Origin: Channa striata | Taxonomy: Eukaryota; Chordata; Actinopteri; Anabantiformes; Channidae | DNA: 64,000 bases | Reading direction: 5' to 3' | Assembly: GCA_033026295.1 (NCBI GenBank) | Contig: CM065182.1 | Span: 3,472,001-3,536,000 of the forward strand | Part shown: positions 35,350 through 47,914 of the stretch, piece after piece | How positions within the stretch are numbered: position 1 is the stretch's first letter | How the letters are laid out: every line of letters starts with the position of its first letter | The notes under the pieces: generated by a model | The model's input: only the letters and a program-made list of their open reading frames with translations | What the model was told of the DNA's origin: nothing | Database searches by the model: none | Made by a program: the position numbers and the translations under genes

Positions 35350-35870
35350 TTTTATTCTGATGTTCGCTCAGACATGTAGACATTCTTCAAGTTCAACCCG
35401 AGCGTCAGAATGGAGAAGAAAGGTGATTTAAATGACTCTAAACATGGTTGATGGTTCCGGACGGGCTGGTCTGAGTACTTCAGAAAAAGATGTACTGGCC
35501 TAAGGGGCAAATGGGAGTATGTTTGCTGACCACGTCCAATGCATTTGGACCCAGCGATATCCCCGGCATGCCACAAAGCTAAATTCATGTCAAATAGAAA
35601 TCTTGAACAGGACTATGAATTCACTCAAACGGTCTGGAGCTGAATCCAGCAGAGCACCTCTTGGATTTGGTGGAACAAGAGATTGGCATCTTGGATGGTG
35701 CAGATGTCCGATCTGCTACAACCGCACGAGGCCAACGTCTCAGTCTCCAACGGCTCCAGCACCTTGTTGACTCTCTTGAATTGACAATAGATTAGAACCA
35801 TTCTGAAGGTAAAAGCGGGTCCAACCTGGTACTAGCAAGGTGAACCTACTAAAGGGGCCAGTGACTGTCC
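35350..35870 (+). mobile_element. decayed, internally deleted Tc1-like DNA transposon
   Basis: The nucleotide sequence follows the widespread fish Tc1/mariner element. The transposase start region is at about 35395-35500 (GCGTCAGAATGGAGAAGAAA, then GGGCTGGTCTGAGTACTTCA). A truncated middle follows at 35521-35620 (TTTGCTGACCACGTCCAATG), and the transposase 3' part at 35635-35775 (CAGCAGAGCACCTCTTGGAT, CCAGCACCTTGTTGA). The element end is at 35800-35866 (GGTACTAGCAAGGTGAACCT, then GGCCAGTGACTGT). About half the element, including most of the catalytic DDE region, is missing, and stops interrupt the frame. Inactive. The exact terminal inverted repeats could not be placed. Confidence 0.85.
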
Positions 35871-36424
35871 ACTAAGACGTCATCTTTGAGGCTCAAGACC
35901 AGCTTTTGGCCAACTGGCCACAGCTTTACTCGTGCATCATGATCAATGTCTGGAAGCCAGATTTTACCGCCCCCAGTGCATAAAATCAGATCCTCTTGTT
36001 AAATCCCCGTCCACATATCTCCTGTATCTTTTATTCCCTCATTCTTATGTCCAGCTTTGCCTGTGTCGGATGCTTTGGAGTCTGTTTTGCAGATATTCGC
36101 TCGCATGATCGAAGAAATAACAACTGCTAACACCGGTCGGGGGCTGTAAGACCCTGTGTTCTTTCCTAATAAGCGTGCTGTGGCTAAAGTCCAGTATCTG
36201 GATGTACGGGAGGGATCTGCAGGTATATCCTAGCAGCACCAGGCGGTAAAGTGGCCTCAGAGTCGATTTTCCTGCCTTCAACCTGTGCAGAGCCATAATC
36301 TGTCAGAATAAGTAAGAGCAGTGCTGCGGCTGTGCAAAGCCTCCGGGCTTTTGAACTTGTCAAACACCGGCGGAACTAATCACATTATTGGCCGCATTCA
36401 CTTTAGGTGGAGCAGCCTTTCACT

Positions 36425-36443
36425 TGTGTGTGTGTGTGTGTGT
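36425..36443. repeat. (TG)n microsatellite
   Basis: Uninterrupted TG run. Confidence 0.9.
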
Positions 36444-36589
36444 AAGGTTGCAGGGTTAGAAACAGAACCCGTCTGATTTATTGGCCCTTGGTGTGGTGGT
36501 GCCAGTAAAAGTCCAATTCCAGTGAACACGATCAGGTGGCGTAAAGCTTCAAACTGATTTTTTAAAACAATCTGTACAAACAATATCTG

Positions 36590-39500
36590 GGAGATGCACT
36601 TGCAGACGACCCATAACTATTCTTGTTTTCGGACCTTTGCTGCGTGGGCCCGATTTTTCCACCCGTGTTTCCTGTCTGCTCTCTCTAATAAAAATGTCAT
36701 AAAGCCACTACACTTCCTGAAAAGAGCAAACGCTCTTGTAAATCTGATTTTTGGCCTCAAACTTCATCCACGCTCCGTAGTTTCTGCTGCCTCACCTGAT
36801 TTCCGATTCTCAGCGGATCCAGCAGGCGACACGGTGCAGAGAGGTCAGCGCATCGAGTCGCCTGCAGATCAGCGTTGCTGAGGTTTGGCAGCGCTGCGCG
36901 GATTCAGCGTCTCTCTCGGGGGACAAATGTGGACATGTGGTGTCACATCAAATCAAACCTGAGGCGTCGCCCGTCTGACCCGTGGTTAATAAAAGACTCC
37001 AAACGCGTCTTTGTGACTCGCAGCCGAGCTTCTGCACTGACTTCGTGTGCGACTGCAGCCTTAATCACTGCGTGTTCTTAACAGCAAGACAAATGGCCTC
37101 TGGAAGGAAGCTAATGTTTCTGCAATCTGCTCCCAGTTCAGGCAGCTGTTCTTGGCATAAAGTACTGTAGACTGTAATTTTGAATTATAATTGTCATTAT
37201 ATCACTGTCGCTAATCTCTTATTCTCATCTTTTTTTCCCTTATAACCTTTTGCCATATTTAAGAAGTAATTATCTATTTTTTTTAAAGGGCCTGACTGAA
37301 GTTTTGCAATAACTATTTTTTTTAATAATGAGATTATTCTCTCTCTGTAATTACGTACTCCCTGACCCCGAGGTCCCGGCACAGCACTAACGTCACTGTT
37401 ATTATTCTGCTGAGCTTTCTCATCTCGTCCGCAGCCAGCAGAGGAAGGACTTGGCTCACAAAGTTCAGTGCCTGGCTTCTGAATCTGCCCCTCCCCCTCC
37501 CAAAAAAATAAAAAATAAATATTGCAGTTGTAATTGGACTAGGCTTTAACATTCAACATTCGTAGTTTAATACACCAGTGACATAAGTATAAATAATCTC
37601 CATCTAATAACACCTGCTCAACATTCCCTCCATGGTGCAAACTGCTCGATAAGATGAGTTCACTTAGCCTGCCTGTATATTAGTGTGGGAGTTATTTGTA
37701 TTTGCACTGACACTCCACGGAAGACGTCGCATTGCACGTTAAACGCTGACGGCTTTTCTGTTTCACTGATCTGAGTTCAGCGGACCTCAGCGAATGAGAT
37801 GTTCTGTTACGACCTCCTTTGGTGCCAGCTGCATATGAAGCACTTTTCTCGCTTTTTATTGGTCTGTTGGGGGTTTCAGGTGCTATAATATGTGAAGTGA
37901 GCGTTTGTGAGATGGCGAGAATGAAGTGAGGACTTCCGGCTGATGTACGGAAGCGCAAACTTTGACAGGAAACTGTGTTTTCATCATTCAGTTCTGCCCC
38001 CAGTCATGTTGTGAAATAATTTGTTGAATCTTATTAAACGAGAAAACTACATTAAAATCTGCTGCAGATGTTTGCTCCCTCTCCCTAATATTCACATCCA
38101 CTCTTATTTTGTTGAACCCACACCGGTTCAAATGTCTGCGAACAGGAAACGAGTAAAACCAGACTTTGATGGATTAGATCAGAGTTTTTCAGCCGTTCCT
38201 CGCGTTCCATAGCCATACTGTTGTTTCCGAACTCAGATGTAGAAGGTCTTTTTCTTTTTGGTTTTGCATATTCTGGTTTTGCAGATTTGTCCAGTGTTGC
38301 TGTTCTATCCTGGTGACGGGGTCAATAAAAACGCACCTCAACATCCAGCCACTGAAAACGAATGAGTCCTGCAGAGGAAGCTGCACTTGACTGTGACGGC
38401 GCTGCCACTTCGTTATGGGACATTTAGACCAGAGCGGCTTGTAGTTCTCTGACCTCCGGGTGAAGCCGTGTTCACACTGTCTTTAGCCCTACACGCTGAA
38501 GAAAGACGCCCCCTCATTAAGTCGAATGGGGTCAGTTTCCTGACACAGTGATGGTGTCAAATTGGGAAGGAGCAAAAAAAAAGGAAGTGGCTCAACTTTC
38601 TGCCATGCAGCACGACATCGTTCGGCCCATATTCCCACTACGTTGCTTTATTTCTGCCATTTTCCCATAATTGATGCAAAAAAAATATCTGCACTGCTTT
38701 AATCCAGCTTGATTCGGACAATTGAAGCAATTCCCGACTCCTATCTCTTGATGAGGATGATGATGGTGTTAGTAGTAAAAATAGCTTCCAGAAATGGTTG
38801 TGAAAATAGGAGGGTGTGGTAGAACAAATACATTTTTTAAAATTTATTTAGCTGACCTCAGGATTAAATAGGTTTGATATTTTTTTAGTCTGTGGATCGA
38901 ATATGGAGGGGGACAAACTTCTAGAGGGTCGGGGCAGCGATGGCTAAAGATCTATCACCCAAAGTACGGTGCTTGGATTTGACTGAGTATTTAAAACTGT
39001 CAAAAACAAAGTCCCTCCAAAATTGTGAGGCACAGACATTCTCATCGTGCCAGCGTCTTTTTATGAACTGGCCTGTGTTAAAAGCAAATTTCTGCCCTGG
39101 TGTCGTCATGTGTTGTATTTAACCTTCAGTGAACTGCAGTTCTTCAGACGGCCATCATGGATTGCCAGCTGTGGCTGCTGGGAGACCTGTAAAAATCCAC
39201 TTTAGAGAAGCCGGTGTCAGATGGAGGGCAAACAAATTCCCCCGGGACGTCTGGTTTCCACTTTAACATGGCAGCTGTTGTCGTGGCGTCGCGTGCGATG
39301 CCAGCGTCCTGTCGACTGGCGACCGGCAGATGCTATTCGGAAAATAAACAGTGGGGGAGCGGGTAGGGCATTTCCGAGCCGCGTGAAGACGGTCACCCGA
39401 GGCGGGAATGGAGCCAGGACAGGTATATTAGAGGCAGCCAGCTAAATGGCAGCCTGCAAATGCATCCAGACAGTGGCTTCAAATCAAGGCATTAATGTGT

Positions 39501-39995
39501 TGCTGCTTATTAGAGCCGCCATGTGTTCGGGCCCCGGGGACTGGGGCTCACGTACAGCATGTGGCTGTGTTTACACCGTCAGCTATTTCTGTAAAGGTGA
39601 GCGCAATTTCAACGCCGAGAGGGGGGATGCAGATTGTAGCAGCGCTTGAAATCTGATGAGGGTGGTCAAGGAAAAAGCTCAGTGCAACTCCAACAGCAAA
39701 GTTCAGGGTTCCTTTACTTTGAGCAAATGACAAAGATCTTCACCGCTGAAGCGAGGTCACGAAACAAAATTCGTCTCCCCGTACGTCTGGCTGTTTGGAG
39801 CGGGTGGCGTGAAGGTGGCGGCGTTCTCGCTTTGTGCTGATCAAAGCGGCGTGTAGAGCCAATGTTTTCTAATAAAATCATTGCTTAATAGGAACGAGCT
39901 GGAGACACGAATGAGTAAGAAAGCTAATGAGAGACCATCATACAAAGTGATTAAGTCAAGGAAATCCACACATGATGCTGTAACTTCATCTCCAC
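36590..39995. other. intergenic DNA, no gene recognised
   Basis: No exon or repeat family identified. The block at about 39410-39600 is non-repetitive and looks like a possible regulatory element, but no specific site stands out. Confidence 0.45.
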
Positions 39996-40004
39996 CTACG
40001 CTGG

Positions 40005-40006
<2 letters not shown>

Positions 40007-40078
<72 letters not shown>
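40007..40078. repeat. (GT)32-(GA)4 microsatellite
   Basis: GT run 40007-40070 followed by GAGAGAGA. Confidence 0.97.
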
Positions 40079-40079
40079 T

Positions 40080-41680
40080 CAAGGGCTAGATTTACTTCCA
40101 TGAAAGCACAGGGCAAATGTTCAGCTTTCATTTAATTTGCAGACACGGTTGTGCGTGTAATTAGGGCCTGAACTATAAAGGCACGGCGCTCTGCAGGTGC
40201 AGCATGTGGAGGTGACCCGATGGAAGGACGACATTCATAATGACAGTGGTCATCGCACCTCATTAAACTACGACTCTATTGAATTTGGTTCAAATGCATT
40301 TCTTTAAATTGGCATCTCACTTTTTGTTTTAACGTTTTTTTTTTCTGCTTTATCTTGTGACTGTGCGAGGCCACGGTCACGTTTCCCTGTGAGCGTTCGT
40401 GGCGCCTTTGGAAACGTTTTCCCACGTTCGATGACGCACAGCGCCTTTTTGGGCGTCTCTTCCCTCCGAACTTCAGCCCACCTGTTTCCAACAAAATTAC
40501 CAGGCAGCATTTCCAACTTTTGCCTGAAGGAAAACTAAAAACCGGCCAGGAGAGTTGAACTGAGGTGGAACAATGTGGTGGGAAAACTTTAACCGTTTCT
40601 GGAGGCAGGAGAACAGTAAAATAAAAAATCTGAAAAATCCAACATTTACACTCCCTCAGTGGAGTGTGGTGGCTGCTGCTTGGCCTATAATTACAAATGA
40701 ATGTAGAGCCTTTAGCACAAGAACAGAATAATTTGAGGCTAGAATAATATTAAATTATAATTTTATCATTTAAATTCAAGGTATTAATTTTTTTGTCACT
40801 CCACACAGACAGGCAAACCCTGCAAAGCACCAGCTTCACCAGCTTCCAGCAAATGGCATTTCTGTTTATTTAATATTGGAATAAAGCTGCATATGTGGCA
40901 TCTCTTATGGCAGCTAGAGCCTGTTAATACGGTCAGCATGTCTTTAAATCAGGGTTCGGGGCTCGATTGGATCAGTTTTTCCCGCTCATATCGGGCAGAG
41001 CCTTGCTAACGTTGCAGCCCAGCACTGGATGTGCTCATTCCTTCACCTTTTTTCTATCGGCAAATCCCGGTTTTACTGAGCGGCCGCACACGGAGAACTC
41101 CTTCATGTTGTCACGTTTCTGGTTTGTCTGATTTTTAGCATCCTGCTCGCTAAGCTAACAAGTTGACTTCTGTCCACGTTAGCTTCTCCGCTAACTTGGT
41201 TAGCTAAGTTAATTCCTGTTAAATGTCACAGTAAACAAAGGACGCGACGTGATACCAGTGAAATTTCTTTTATTAAACTGTCTCTTCACCACAATTACGG
41301 CTACGCTAGCAGCATTTACCTAGTGTTATCTAGTTCTATATTTAATCCTTAATATCTCCACTTCCCACTGTCTTACTTTTTTACCCTCAAGTAGAATTCC
41401 TCTTCATTTCGGTGGTGTCATAACAAACTTTGCACCTTTTTAACTTCATACGTGTTTTCAGTTTTGTCGGCACTTGGGCCCGGGTGCCCCCACTGGCCCG
41501 GGGCGTTGTTGTCATGGCAGCAAATCGTCGTCCCGTGTGTAAACGAGCTCACAGCTCGTTAAGGGGGTTTTCTAAACCACGATTGTTGTTAGACCACAAA
41601 CTAAATCAGCAAGCGTTAGTTTGTACATTCGGTGACTTCCTGTCACTCACTTACAAAATAAGACAAGCATGAGAAACACT
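40080..41680. other. intergenic DNA, no gene recognised
   Basis: No exon identified. A patch at about 41130-41260 is rich in GCTAA/TTAGC words, which give it weak inverted-repeat character. Confidence 0.4.
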
Positions 41681-41685
41681 GGAAG

Positions 41686-41791
41686 GTGTGTGTGTGTGTG
41701 TGTGTGTGTGTCACACTGAAGGTTTCCGTGTTCCAGTCCACTGTTATCAAACCCTGCTGGGGCTGCTGGGTGAGAGAAGCATGAGATAACA

Positions 41792-41836
<45 letters not shown>
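41686..41836. repeat. two neighbouring (GT)n microsatellites
   Basis: GT runs at 41686-41711 and 41794-41836, separated by about 80 bases of unique sequence. Confidence 0.95.
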
Positions 41837-41838
<2 letters not shown>

Positions 41839-42178
41839 ATCCTACAGTGCTGCTGCCTGTTCGTACACACACCAACAGAGGGACAGTGTGAAGTCCACTG
41901 TGGTTTGTGCTTTAAATCAGGTTAAAACGATGGAAAAAACCATCTGGTGAAGTTGTTGTAATTTGAACCAAGTGGGACCTGCAGGTGTTTGAGTTTTAAA
42001 GCGGATTCTCAGCACCGTCTGCAGCCTGGAGCCGAGGTTTTAACGCCAGCGCTGATGTTCATCGACTGTTGTCTGATATTAGCGTCCTAGATGTGGACTT
42101 TATTACTGTATGCGTCCCAGGAATCACACCAACCTGGGACAATGAGGAAAGACATTTGCTGTCGTAGGGACAATACAC

Positions 42179-42203
42179 GTGTGTGTGTGTGTGTGTGTGT
42201 GTG
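42179..42203. repeat. (GT)n microsatellite
   Basis: Uninterrupted GT run ending in GTGCGC. Confidence 0.92.
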
Positions 42204-42499
42204 CGCATGGCACATCTGAATGTCTCCAGATGTTGTTTGAGACGGCGAGAGAAGAGGGAGTTCTGTCCCTTTAGTGGCTCGTCCAGGCACGTCGGACTAT
42301 CCGGGCGTTGACAGGCGTCCGCCGCCGCCTCCTCGCTGTCAGTCTGTCTCCGTGGCTGCTGACTAACAGCTGCTACATGTCAACACAGCTTTCCTGCATT
42401 TCCGCCTCCTTCCTTCCTTTCGTCCTCACACGACCGGCGATTTGCTTAGCACAATCTGTCCGTGTTGACGTCTTCATTTCACCCCTTTTCATAACGTCT

Positions 42500-42680
42500 T
42501 TCTTTTGTGAGATCCAACTCCTCGCTTCCATCTTTTCTTGTTTTTCTTACTCCCATCTTTCTCCCTCCATGCTGTTACCTTTTCTTCTCGAACTCTTCCT
42601 CTCCCCTCAGCCTCGTTCGCTTTGGCGCTGCATTTCCCTACTTCTTCCCTGGCTTTATCCGTCTGTTCTCTGCCTTTTCT
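42500..42680. repeat. pyrimidine-rich tract
   Basis: About 180 bases strongly biased to C and T on the + strand (TTTCTT, CCCTCC and CTTCCTCTCC words). Open frames here are low complexity. Confidence 0.7.
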
Positions 42681-43224
42681 CGGAGAGGCTGGAATGACTG
42701 TGATTAAGCTGTTTAAACAGGGGCCTGATTGAACTGAGAGGCTGTTAAGTAATTGTCTCCATTTGTCTCCATCCATTATTCAGCTCTTGACTGCTGTTAT
42801 GACAGCAGCTTGATGCTTATTATACGCGTGTGTGTGTGTGCGTCTTCGAGTGCTACTCTTTGAATTTGTCTGGGAGGAAACACAGAATACGAGGTATTTT
42901 TAAAAAGGCTTTGTGTTTTGTGGTTAAATCATGTTTTACACAGAAGCTGTTTGTTTTCTGTCCTTTAGTTTCATTGTTCTGGTTCACACACTCAAAAAGC
43001 AGCTGACAGAGCGAATCCTGCACGTACATTTGACAGAAATACAGTTGAATAATGGTTCGGCAGGTGGACGCTGAAACCGCACTTAACTGGCAAACACGTT
43101 CAATCAGATTAAAAAATATTACGTCAGTGTGGTTTAACAGCTTGTGTCCATTTAAACTGCCGACAGTGAACCTGCTTCGTTTGCGTATTAGATGTAAATA
43201 AATGAAAATTTTACTTCCTTATTG

Positions 43225-43362
43225 AAATTTATCTGTTCTTCTAACTGAAAAAACTCCTCCAGATGACATCACTTGGAGGAACCTTCACTTCAGATTATGT
43301 CGTCTTGTCGGAGTTTGTAATCACTGAAAACTCGCTTGTCATGATCTCCTCCAGATGAGTTT
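43225..43362 (+). repeat. foldback repeat copy 2 (CCTCCAGATGACATCA family)
   Basis: Full palindrome CCTCCAGATGACATCA... at 43256-43279, then GAACCTTCACTTCAGATT as in copy 3, then a truncated second palindrome (43348-43358). The left flank (CTGAAAAAACT) resembles the reverse complement of the right end of copy 3, consistent with terminal inverted repeats. Confidence 0.7.
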
Positions 43363-43610
43363 AAAGCAGATACATATTTTCATATAGGGCAGCCAGGGGG
43401 AAGTTTAAAAGCATTAATTTACACTTAGATCCTAAAGAAAAGCCTTGGGCAGCTTTACCAATTTTTTTATCTTGCTTTCCAAGTTTTTTCACCCCCCCAA
43501 CATTCATAAAAGTTGCAGATATCGGTGAGCTGAAAGCAATTCTATTAAGATTATGTTCCTCTTTTTGTGTAAAATTTGGCCAAATTATATGATCTGAATT
43601 ATCCACAAAG

Positions 43611-43705
43611 TGTTGGGGACAAGAAATGATCTGTGTCTCTGGGCAGGAAGTTCACAGAGCGTGTGACACACAGGTGGCCAATGGCGGCACGTGACTGTAA
43701 TAATA
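43611..43705 (+). repeat. diverged duplicate segment A (pair with 47786-47914)
   Basis: Shares ATCTGTGTCTCTGGG, GAAGTTCACAGAGC, AGGTGGCCAA and TGACTG.AATAAT with 47786-47914 in the same order and orientation. It lacks about 33 bases present in the other copy. Confidence 0.75.
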
Positions 43706-44098
43706 GGGGAGTCAAGTCTAAATTATGAAATTCTTCCTATAATAATGATAATTTTGTGACCCCTCTGATTTATCCTCTGACCTCTCCACCTTTAAACCAC
43801 TTTGGAACATTCCCTCTATTCATTTACCCATTAATGTTGCAGTATTTCTGCACTAACAAACACAAGTCATCAGCAACTGAAGTAACTGCACCGACGATTG
43901 AGCTCAAATCTCATATTTCAACAAAAGTGAAAAAATGAAAATTCTCTATATTGTGTAATTTTATCCTTTTTTACTAAAAATGTTTAATAATTCATCTTCA
44001 CAAAGGCCAGTTTGGGTGGATTGACACAATATGTAATTAATAAAGCCTAAACCACTGATATGACAAACATTATGATTCGTGTGCGTGTCGTAGATTTA

Positions 44099-44692
44099 TC
44101 ACATAAATTGACAAGTACAAACGAATCCCTTCAGGAGACGCGTCCTGTCACAAAGCTGTGTTTTCAGATTCCAGTCATATTCCGTTAAGCTGCAATCCCA
44201 CTGAGCATTATTAATCAGGAAAGCTTTGCCTCCTCCGTACTTCCAGCTGCCAATAACCAGTGACAATGAGCGCTGCCTGGCAGCCGATCGGCTCCTTTCC
44301 TGTGCTAACACGTCGTCTGAAGGCCCCTCGCTGCTAAACTGTGTGCAGCCGGAGCGACTACACCAACAGTAGCTGGCAGGTGCGGGCTCTCGGAGATGGG
44401 AGCCAACTGTTAATGGTGTGGAGGCTCGGTGAGAAAAGCACAAACGCGGTGAGTTCAGCGCAGGAACGAGGCGACAGAAACAAACACGTGGAAGCGGATT
44501 CGAATCCGTGGCCCTTCTCTGACTGAAGGAGGGAAACGTTCGTGCAAAGTGTGTGTGCAGGCCGGGCTCCGGGCTCCTCACTAACCACAAACTTTCATGA
44601 TCGTCGGCGCCCGACGCTTCAGACGCCGGTCCCGGCCCTAACACGATTACCATTTTTAATCCAGTGGTTGGCATTCGGCTGCTGGCTCTCAT
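44099..44692 (-). other. long chance open frame / possible conserved non-coding block
   Basis: The longest open frame in the window outside kct2 (197 codons). The translation shows no domain, signal or family resemblance. The DNA contains AT-rich homeodomain-like words (ATTATTAATCAGG near 44207), and the AT-rich block continuing to 44960 (ATTAATTAATTAG at 44890-44902) is similar. I call it non-coding. Confidence 0.3.
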
Positions 44693-45034
44693 CTCTTGTT
44701 CTCTTGCTCTAATGCGACAACTCTCACTTCCGCCTAAGTACTCAGGATGGAGTAGTTAGCGGAGACGCATAATGAAGAGGACGCGCAGCAGACAGAGCGC
44801 TAATGTGGCCGGAACATTTCCAACCACAGGCCCGGCACCGAGGTTCAGAGCGTTGTAAACTGTCCTCCTGCCAATTATTAAGACGATTATATTAATTAAT
44901 TAGCAAGTGTTTGGCATCTTCATAAACAAGATGTATGGCACAACATATTTGGTCTGTATATGGGTTTAATTATATGTGAAAAGTGAGTTTTCCAGCGTTC
45001 ATATTCACTGAACTCTACAGTCATTTAGATCAGT

Positions 45035-45562
45035 CTGGTGACCAGCGGTGGAAGGTTCAGGTCACTTCCTCCTCCCGTGGTCGCATTTAAAGCCTCACTG
45101 GACACATTAACAGACCGTGTGAGTTCGGCCTGTCGACGGACGTCTGCCTTCACTGCGCAGGAGCTCACACAGCTAAAGCTGGACTGAAGCTAGTCTTTGT
45201 TTTCTCTTTTGTTTATGAAGGAAGCGGCCGCATGTGCTGGTCTGCAGCGTGTTTCCGTGGATTACAGTTTTATTCTGGGCATGTTACTGTCACTGTGATG
45301 GTACAACGTGAGCAGGTGTGTAATAAAACGGAAAAGCATCAGGTCATGAAACACCTTCAACCCTTCATTTATGTCATTACCATTATTATTATACTCCCCG
45401 AAAAACAAATAAACAACAAAACAATAGCTGGTTCAGTACTTTTAATACTTTCAAACATAAATCATGCACTTACTTACCTTTACTTGAGTAGAAATGTCCC
45501 TGGGTGCTTTTACTTTTACTTGAGTAAAGATTTCGAGGACTTTATCCGCCACTGCTGGTGAC
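45035..45562. mobile_element. non-autonomous hAT-type DNA transposon with 8-bp target duplication
   Basis: The element spans 45043-45554 (512 bp). Its ends are CAGCGGTGGA and TCCGCCACTG, imperfect terminal inverted repeats (8 of 10 paired) of the CAG(T)GGTGGA type. Both sides carry the same 8 bases, CTGGTGAC (45035-45042 and 45555-45562), the duplication length made by hAT transposases. The right part (45478-45530) has TTTACTTGAGTA repeats, typical of a fish repeat family beginning CAGTGGTGGAAAGTAAC. No transposase is encoded, so mobility would have needed an outside hAT enzyme. Confidence 0.82.
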
Positions 45563-46850
45563 TTTGCAACATAAAAGCATCTACGGTTCAAACCTCCAGA
45601 CCATTTTCCTTCTTCACGTTGATTTCTCAGTCCTTAATCACCGCTCAGCTCAGCCTCACCTCTGCTGGTCAGAGGTCACAGTCAGGACGAGCAAGGACAC
45701 ACGAGCAAAATGGATGTTCGTCAGCCGGGGTTGGGCCATCAAATGTCCTAGAAGTGATGTGTGTTAAAAAAGAAGGTGCAGACTGAAGCTGTAGAGAAAA
45801 ACCGGAGGAGACAGCAGGTTTATTAGGTCTTTATTCCTGTGGTTTAAATGACTAAACTCTCTCTACCGTCTCATTATGTTATTTTAAAAAATGAAATTCC
45901 CACCTCCAGAGTGAATTGTTGCAATTTGTGACTTTATGCTCAAAAGAAAAATCCGATCTGACCCAGACACAACTTTATTCTTCTGAAAAATACTGTTGTC
46001 ATTTTCGTGCAAGTGCGTGTTTTTCCTCTTTACATTCAGGATCAGACTCCACTCTGCAGATTGCAGATAAACATAATCATGCACTACATAACCGATGTTT
46101 CCAGTAGTGACCACGACTCAAAAGAATCTATATGCCACAGCCACATGTATGCCAATTAGTTACGCTTAAAAGTGTGATGGATTCAAATTTGCAAATCTGA
46201 CAGAGGAGAGAGGAAAACCTGGTCTGAGTGTCACGATAGTTGGAGAATTTAAAACAACTTTAAATGGCATCGTGTATATGAGTCAAAAGAGCCGTGACAC
46301 CAGAATGTAACATCTCTAAAATCTGCGTCTCGTCGTTTTCTCTCATACAGTCACAGAGATCATTCGTTTCCCTCTGATCCAAAAAAAGTTGACGCCTGCT
46401 CTGCAACAGCTACAAGAGGCAACGATAAAACCATATATACTATTCATGCATCATACATCTGGCAAAGCTTCTTCACCACATCATCTGTGCTTATTATTAC
46501 TGCTGAGCAGCAGAGGAAAATCAGGTTTTCTGCTTATGCTTTAGTAAAACTCCCGTCCCTAATTAGCGCTGGATTTCGGCCCGACTCTGTGGGCCATCTG
46601 CAGCCCTGTCATGGCGAACATGGCACTGAGTGTTTCCTGACCCATCCTGCACGGCCTGTAACATCACCCCCCCACCCCGCCCCCACCCCAAACGCGTCTC
46701 AGATTTATGACCACCTCCATCCTTTCGGGCCGCGTGCTTTGGCTCCGCAGCCGTGATAAATGGCTGCCTTTCGGTGTCCTGCAGTTTGGTAAAAGGCAAG
46801 CAGAAATCACGGGTGAGAAAGGACGTTCGGGGGAAGTGTTTTCATCTGTT
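45563..46850. other. intergenic DNA, no gene recognised
   Basis: No exon or identified repeat. A C-rich stretch at 46664-46690 (CACCCCCCCACCCCGCCCCC) is the only local oddity. Confidence 0.45.
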
Positions 46851-46854
46851 TCAG

Positions 46855-47160
46855 CGGGAGAACTGTGCGGCAAGGTGACGAGAAAAGGCGAGAGGAAGTG
46901 AAGGAGGAGGTGAAACCGGTGATGGTGGAGGAGGAAGGCAAGTTGATTGAGAGAAGTTTGAAACACACTTGGGCACAGAAAGAAAACAGGAAGCAAAGGG
47001 GGAACGTATGAGCCAACTAACACAAAAAGACGAAGCCGAAATGGAAAGAGTTGGCGGAAAGGAAGAGAAAAACAGTTCCTGAGCTGTGGGAACTTCAACG
47101 CTGAGGGAAGCGAAAAGGATGGAGGAGGACAGGGAACCATTGTGGGGAAGTGAAGACGGA
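46855..47160. repeat. purine-rich (GA/GGA) tract on the + strand
   Basis: About 300 bases strongly biased to A and G (GAGGAAG, GGAGGAGG and AGAGAAG words). The complementary pyrimidine strand gives long Ser/Phe/Pro-rich open frames that are artefacts. Confidence 0.7.
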
Positions 47161-47785
47161 ACAGCGAACAAATGCTGTATCATTACCCAGCGGTGATTAC
47201 ATTATTCAGGGCCCGGAAACCCGGTGCCCTCGAGGAGACACTGGCCAGGACTCAGATTTGGGCTTCTGAGATGTAGGAATCTAAATGCAAATGCAGGAAA
47301 CAGGAGTCTGTATCTTCACAGAAGAAAAGAGACATAAAGAGACGGACGGGGACGGATGAACACAAAGACACGTGTAGACTTACCCAGCAGCCCTCCTCCC
47401 TCCTCACCCCCGAGCAGCAAGCTTTTTATTTTGGGAGGAAATTCATTAGCCTTGGACACGGCGTAGTCGTGTTTTCCCCTTTTTCTCCTCTTCCCTTTTT
47501 TTCAAAAACAGCACCATCCTCCGTTGGAATAAGCTTTCAGGAAGAGGCATTTCCGCCGCAGTTGTGATATGAGATTAAGTTAATCTACGGCGAGGCGGCG
47601 GCGGCAGCGTTGTTGCTGCAAACGGCGTCACAGCTCGCCTCTTCCCCCGTTCGGCTCGCTCCATGGTTGTCTGGGTAATTCTATTTTCCGGGAGAAAATC
47701 AGTGTGGGGTACCTGCCACGGATGACTACAGCATGTGAGCTTACACAGCTGTGGGCAGATGTGCGTCGCTGCGTGAGGCGCACAT

Positions 47786-47914
47786 GTCGGGGGCAGGAAA
47801 TTATCTGTGTCTCTGGGTAAGAAGTTCACAGAGCTGAAGGGATTAGGCTGGTGGGGATGGAGGAAACGTGCGACGCACAAGGTGGCCAAGCACGGTACAT
47901 GACTGAAATAATGT
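47786..47914 (+). repeat. diverged duplicate segment B (pair with 43611-43705)
   Basis: Same word order as segment A (ATCTGTGTCTCTGGG, GAAGTTCACAGAGC, CGACGCACAAGGTGGCCAA), with about 33 extra bases (about 47835-47867) between the second and third blocks. Confidence 0.75.

Noticed and set aside
44496..44512. GCGGATTCGAATCCG, similar to a tRNA T-loop or B box
   Set aside because: It is a self-complementary word; no cloverleaf can be drawn around it on either strand.
44099..44692. 197-codon open frame on the minus strand
   Set aside because: No domain, signal, splice context or family resemblance; composition fits a chance frame in moderately GC-rich non-coding DNA.
46664..47183. Overlapping long Ser/Phe/Pro-rich frames on the minus strand
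   Set aside because: They are the pyrimidine complement of a purine-rich tract; low-complexity artefacts.
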